NCBI GenBank assembly: GCA_003864495.1
Contig: ML133427.1
Span: forward strand, 1,445,247 to 1,509,246
DNA from: Nemopilema nomurai
Taxonomy: Eukaryota; Cnidaria; Scyphozoa; Rhizostomeae; Rhizostomatidae
Reading direction: 5' to 3'
Length of the DNA stretch: 64,000 nt
A program made the position numbers and the translations under genes. The notes beneath the pieces were generated by a model. That model worked only from the letters and a program-made list of their open reading frames with translations. It was not told where the DNA came from and ran no database searches. Numbering within the stretch: position 1 is the stretch's first letter; every line of letters begins with the position of its first letter. This document shows positions 63,101-64,000 of this stretch, in pieces.

Positions 63101-64000
63101 AATAACACCAAATATGAACAAGGGTGAATCCAAGAATAAACGGCGATAAAATCGAAAAGGAACAGTAAAAACAACGTCGTGGTTACCAATTTAATAGATC
63201 GATATGGCTGTGCATGAATTCGATTTTATTAATAAAGTTATCGTAATGAACGATCTCACCAATCTTTAGCTGTATGCCTGTTATTACCGCTTTAGGCCGT
63301 CGACAGAATGAAAACCAGTCTTTTGTGTTTTTGGTATGTCTTTTCTCAAGCAAATCGAAGAACTCACTAACTAACGTTTTGGGCTCGTATATACATGATA
63401 TGATGATTCATTACCTAATGTAAATAAGTTGGCGTGGGAAAGGAAGGGCTAGGCGAGCTGTGAATAGCTTATGAAAAGAGTTGCAAGTAGATGTGTCCGA
63501 TGGGTGAAGGTGTAAACAAAAGAGAGGAAATGTTGTCATGGTTGAGAAAGGATAGTGATGCAAGGAAATTCCTATAGGTGAAGTAAACAGGATGATTATG
63601 GATTGCTGGATGAGGAAAAATAAGAATGAATGGAATCACTACATGATAACCAATTAGATTCTTGGCACATTTGCTCTTTAGGCAACAAGGAAAATGACAA
63701 AGCAGTAATTTGAAAACTTTTTTCGGTTATAGAAAATCATGATTAATTACTTTAGGGCATGAAAATGTGTTTGATTTAGAAAAGCTACCTCTTCATTGGT
63801 TTTCTCTAAGGAAAGAAAGACCCTTCTCCCTTCTGTGTCTGTTACAGTGATGTGATCTTTTCCAAGTGGTGGCAAGGTATGGACATATTTTCTGCTTGGC
63901 ATAACAAATTTCCTATCATTCTCAAAAAATGCATCAGAAATTGCTTCAAAATGATCATCATCTTCAATAAGTTCTTCATCCATTTTCAACCTCTTTGACT
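45147..64000 (-). CDS. CHTF18: CHTF18, large subunit of the CTF18-RFC clamp loader (N-terminus outside window)
   Basis: 22 exons, in coding order: 63789-64000 (partial), 58233-58319, 57964-58016, 57739-57877, 54843-55022, 54402-54434, 54175-54272, 53777-53900, 53542-53584, 52953-53025, 52259-52352, 51646-51744, 51150-51456, 50594-50646, 49568-49738, 49021-49170, 48389-48519, 47926-48010, 47684-47742, 45931-46027, 45505-45553, 45147-45259. All phases agree, giving 815 residues (human protein: 975). Landmarks: [32 protein letters not shown], Walker [10 protein letters not shown], Walker [30 protein letters not shown], sensor-2 region [27 protein letters not shown], and the C-terminal [15 protein letters not shown] that docks on DCC1/CTF8 and polymerase epsilon. 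CTF18-RFC loads PCNA on the leading strand and supports sister-chromatid cohesion. Introns hold three transposon insertions. Confidence 0.96.
46551..46883 (+). mobile_element. Solo-LTR-like repeat, copy 2 (inside CHTF18 intron)
   Basis: Starts TGTAGTGACTC and ends GTAGAAACACA on the plus strand, antisense to CHTF18, between exons 45931-46027 and 47684-47742. It is shorter than its inverted partner at 25800-26159 mainly because its CT microsatellite is shorter and a CTCTCTC block is missing. The divergence between the two, by eye clearly above that of the intact element's LTRs, points to older insertions. Confidence 0.65.
49836..49866 (+). repeat. Short 7-bp tandem repeat (GGTTAAA, 4 copies)
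   Basis: Four consecutive copies of GGTTAAA, one as GGCTAAA, lie in a CHTF18 intron just beyond exon 49568-49738. Confidence 0.85.
55295..55307 (+). repeat. Left terminal inverted repeat of the hAT element
   Basis: CAGGCCTCTCCGT, followed by CAGTATTTTCGC. Confidence 0.8.
55453..57297 (-). pseudogene. Decayed hAT transposase
   Basis: Successive minus-strand blocks (57067-57297, 56675-56899, 56357-56617, 56117-56338, 55692-56063, then 55453-55590) read as one transposase broken by stop codons and at least two frame changes. [19 protein letters not shown] and [19 protein letters not shown] match the catalytic-core region of hAT proteins of the ZNF862/KIAA1586 type, with its D and the CxxxR/HCANH segment. 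[17 protein letters not shown] corresponds to the C-terminal dimerisation domain, where hAT proteins usually have a conserved ERxFS pattern. The end is an acidic serine tail ([17 protein letters not shown]). With its interruptions it should not make an active enzyme. Confidence 0.8.
57383..57395 (-). repeat. Right terminal inverted repeat of the hAT element
   Basis: ACGGAGAGGCCTG on the plus strand is the exact complement of the left end over 13 bp; beyond that the ends differ. Confidence 0.8.
58454..58457. other. Target-site duplication, left copy
   Basis: TGAT directly abuts the left LTR; the same four bases abut the right LTR. Confidence 0.75.
58458..58910 (-). repeat. 3' LTR of the retrotransposon
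   Basis: 453 bp, starting TGTAGTGATTCC and ending CGATCTATTAAA in element orientation. AATAAA (complement of 58492-58497) lies about 35 bp from its end, a plausible polyadenylation signal. It ends without the usual CA. Confidence 0.95.
58914..58923 (-). promoter_or_regulatory. Polypurine tract
   Basis: AGGGGGGGAG in element orientation, three bases before the 3' LTR; it would prime plus-strand DNA synthesis. Confidence 0.85.
59034..61829 (-). CDS. pol: Retrotransposon Pol: reverse transcriptase, RNase H, integrase
   Basis: 931 codons without a stop. Reverse transcriptase spans about 60-330 with [15 protein letters not shown] and the active-site YIDDL (D227, D228). RNase H follows with acidic residues D377 (MVDAS), E418 (GRELL), D443 (LTDHK) and D488 (VADALSR). 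Integrase has the zinc motif H572-X7-H580 with C602 and C605, and the triad D634 (HIDIVG), D693 (TTDRGAQF), E729 (MIERFH), giving D,D-35-E. The C-terminus ([21 protein letters not shown]) is the GPY/F-type module of this group. The frame opens with GTG directly after a stop (TAA at 61830-61832) and is -1 relative to pro with a 46-nt overlap, so it should be made as a fusion by frameshifting. All key residues are intact. Confidence 0.97.
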   Translation of the reverse strand: MDIRHRQLIDTTTKLTINGIQSSHSSPRPVYCLPDVATPYQKLLTKFQDITRPSYQDAAVKHNVTHHITTRGPPAFCRPRRLPPDRLKVAKAEFDHMLQLGIIRPSSSSWSSPLHMVPKPTSGDWRPCGDYRSLNRITVPDRYPIPHIQDFSASLHGTTIFSKIDLVKAYHQIPVHPDDIPKTAISTPFGLFEFTRMPFGLRNAAQTFQRFIDEVLRGLDFVYAYIDDLLIASHSDAEHLQHLELLFKRLSEFGIVINPAKCTFAVSSLDFLGHHVSADGISPLPAKVQSIQEYQPPTSIRKLREFLGLINFYRRFIPNCAEILQPLTDLLSGKHSKQSLTLTDAALSAFNNIKSALAKATMLNHPSSEAPYCLMVDASNVAVGGVLQQHIQGHWQPISFFSKRLQPAEVKYSTFGRELLAIYLSIRHFRHYLEGREFYVLTDHKPLTHALSSSPDRYSPRETRHLDYVSQFTNDIRHIQGSNNPVADALSRMEINALHHHATIDFNLLAKAQQEDPEIPSLHTTSSLRLKDVPLPFSSGTILCDTSTTTPRPYVPPSYRRLVFDNLHSLSHPGIRATQHLVTERFVWPGINKDIREWTRSCQRCQQAKVHRHTTSPLGTFLTPDARFDHLHIDIVGPLPPSQGYRYLLTIIDRFTRWPQAIPLSDITAESIARAFVSHWISFFGVPSTITTDRGAQFESSLFAQIASLLGIKRIRTTAYHPCANGMIERFHRQLKSSIKAYPDSSRWTEILPLILLSVRNTVKADLACTPSQLVFGTSLRLPGQFITPDTSSPALDPTSYADRLQSAMQSLKPTSPRPQTIKSYLPQALHNCTHVFVRTDAVRKPLEPPYTGPFKILRRHTKHYTILMHGKEQTVSIDRLKPAYLDTDLLPTPAVPTAPASSYVLPAPATTPGRTTRSGRRVHFPDRLEY
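61784..62254 (-). CDS. pro: Retrotransposon aspartic protease
   Basis: A frame of up to 156 residues in the -1 frame relative to gag, overlapping it by up to 112 nt. The catalytic triplet is in [14 protein letters not shown] (D66), and [15 protein letters not shown] near residue 130 corresponds to the second conserved segment of retropepsins. There is no need for its own start codon: translation most likely enters by frameshift from gag. The residues before the triplet are still Gag-proximal and the mature N-terminus is unknown. Confidence 0.88.
   Translation of the reverse strand: MLVPSQIWIRCPPLYHAMLLHSCQLNPAFGKLPSQRLAATSPTGTTHHSRLFYVTDRATGTRFLVDTGADVSVLPPTPAVKRHPPSTSHYLQAVNKTTIQTYGEQSMTLDVGLRRTYRWIFVIADVPFPIIGADFLAHFDLKWISVIASSSTPLPN
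62143..63054 (-). CDS. gag: Retrotransposon Gag
   Basis: 303 residues from ATG at 63054 (MNNDSPST); the frame is open further upstream to 63189, but that leader is hydrophobic and unlike Gag. The capsid-like part contains [20 protein letters not shown], the usual start of invertebrate Ty3 Gag proteins, and helices ending RMRQLLGE and [12 protein letters not shown] basic [15 protein letters not shown] stretch precedes the nucleic-acid-binding motif [18 protein letters not shown] (C-X2-H-X9-C-X3-C), which replaces the standard CCHC knuckle. The protein forms the particle that packages element RNA. Its stop lies 112 nt past the beginning of the open pro frame. Confidence 0.92.
   Translation of the reverse strand: MNNDSPSTDAALPSTSTTSATSPTVQAFALKLPPYWPNDPIVWFAQVEAQFHTRNITSQPTKFAYVISSLQPDIAQEIRDILISPPPTNPFDVLKSELIKRTSASEQKRFDQLLISEELGDRKPSQLLRRMRQLLGENNLENGILKRLFLQRLPQNIQLILASTPDTVQLDELALLADKILEVAPPQPSLSHISPSPADSSVAKELHDLRNQVNSLTTQLATLVTQGRFQPRSRPYSRSRSRGRSPAASPSSAYRRDASASRSQSSICWYHRKFGSDAHHCTMPCSFTAANSTQHSENSQASD
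63172..63188 (-). promoter_or_regulatory. Primer-binding site, tRNA-Trp-like
   Basis: One base inside the 5' LTR the element reads TGGTAACCACGACGTTG. A perfect complement to a metazoan tRNA-Trp 3' end would read TGGTGACCCCGACGTG, so it fits with two substitutions over the first 15 bases. Reverse transcription would start here. Confidence 0.7.
63190..63643 (-). repeat. 5' LTR of the retrotransposon
   Basis: 454 bp; one T longer than the 3' LTR in a T-run after GAATTCGAT on the plus strand. Otherwise no difference was noticed by eye. Promoter and transcription start should be in here. Confidence 0.95.
63644..63647. other. Target-site duplication, right copy
   Basis: TGAT directly after the right LTR end (CACTACA|TGAT). 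Confidence 0.75.

Larger units (their letters stand above)
58458..63643 (-). mobile_element. Full-length Ty3/gypsy LTR retrotransposon, CsRn1-like
   Basis: 5186 bp including two LTRs of 453 and 454 bp that differ, as far as read, by one T. A TGAT target duplication flanks it (58454-58457, 63644-63647). In element orientation (minus): LTR, primer-binding site, gag, pro, pol (RT, RNase H, integrase), polypurine tract, LTR. The Gag zinc motif C-X2-H-X9-C-X3-C and the tRNA-Trp-like primer site are the features I know as marks of the CsRn1 clade of Ty3 elements. All three ORFs are open. It occupies a CHTF18 intron in the sense direction and accounts for about 5.2 of the 5.47 kb of that intron. Confidence 0.95.

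Noticed and set aside
1..64000. tRNA or rRNA genes
   Set aside because: No cloverleaf with B-box-like GGTTCGAATCC or rRNA-like stretch was recognised by eye; a covariance search would be decisive.

Overview
The window is animal nuclear DNA: AT-rich, with genes in many short exons bounded by GT/AG introns, a long satellite array, and several eukaryotic transposons. The mix (a metazoan-type CHTF18, an SV2/SVOP-like transporter, a CsRn1-type Ty3 element, a hAT element) suggests an invertebrate, perhaps an early-branching one such as a cnidarian. That placement is inference; nothing here fixes the species.

Layout. 1-21132: tandem satellite with a basic unit of about 336 bp, open at the left edge of the window. 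Each unit is itself a diverged dimer of two related halves (about 167 and 169 bp). The array contains a second, variant-rich domain that occurs twice about 7.9 kb apart, and six half-size units. 21133-22470: the last, most diverged satellite unit appears split by a 1.3-kb insert carrying a frameshifted zinc-finger ORF; a satellite-like fragment resumes on its far side. 22466-25799: no gene recognised. 25800-26159: solo-LTR-like repeat, with a second inverted copy at 46551-46883. 26296-28107 (+): two-exon MFS transporter. 28277-29191: eight copies of a 116-118 bp AT-rich tandem repeat. 29387-42995 (-): a gene of about 26 exons for a coiled-coil plus HEAT/ARM-repeat protein (HEATR4-like is a guess), with a 15-bp GC-rich minisatellite in one intron. 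43114-45003 (+): five-exon POP7/RPP20 (RNase P/MRP subunit), divergent from the HEAT gene across only 118 bp. 45147 to the right window edge (-): CHTF18, the large subunit of the alternative clamp loader CTF18-RFC, 22 exons seen and the N-terminus cut off by the window.

The CHTF18 introns hold three insertions: the solo-LTR-like copy (46.6-46.9 kb), a decayed hAT transposon with 13-bp terminal inverted repeats (55.3-57.4 kb), and a full-length, apparently very young Ty3/gypsy retrotransposon (58458-63643). The last has near-identical LTRs, a 4-bp target duplication, a tRNA-Trp-like primer site, a polypurine tract, and gag, pro and pol in three different frames. CHTF18 and POP7 are convergent with 143 bp between their stop codons.

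No operon, CRISPR array, tRNA or rRNA was recognised. Exon boundaries were set by hand from GT/AG sites, reading-phase consistency and remembered family similarity; no search was run.
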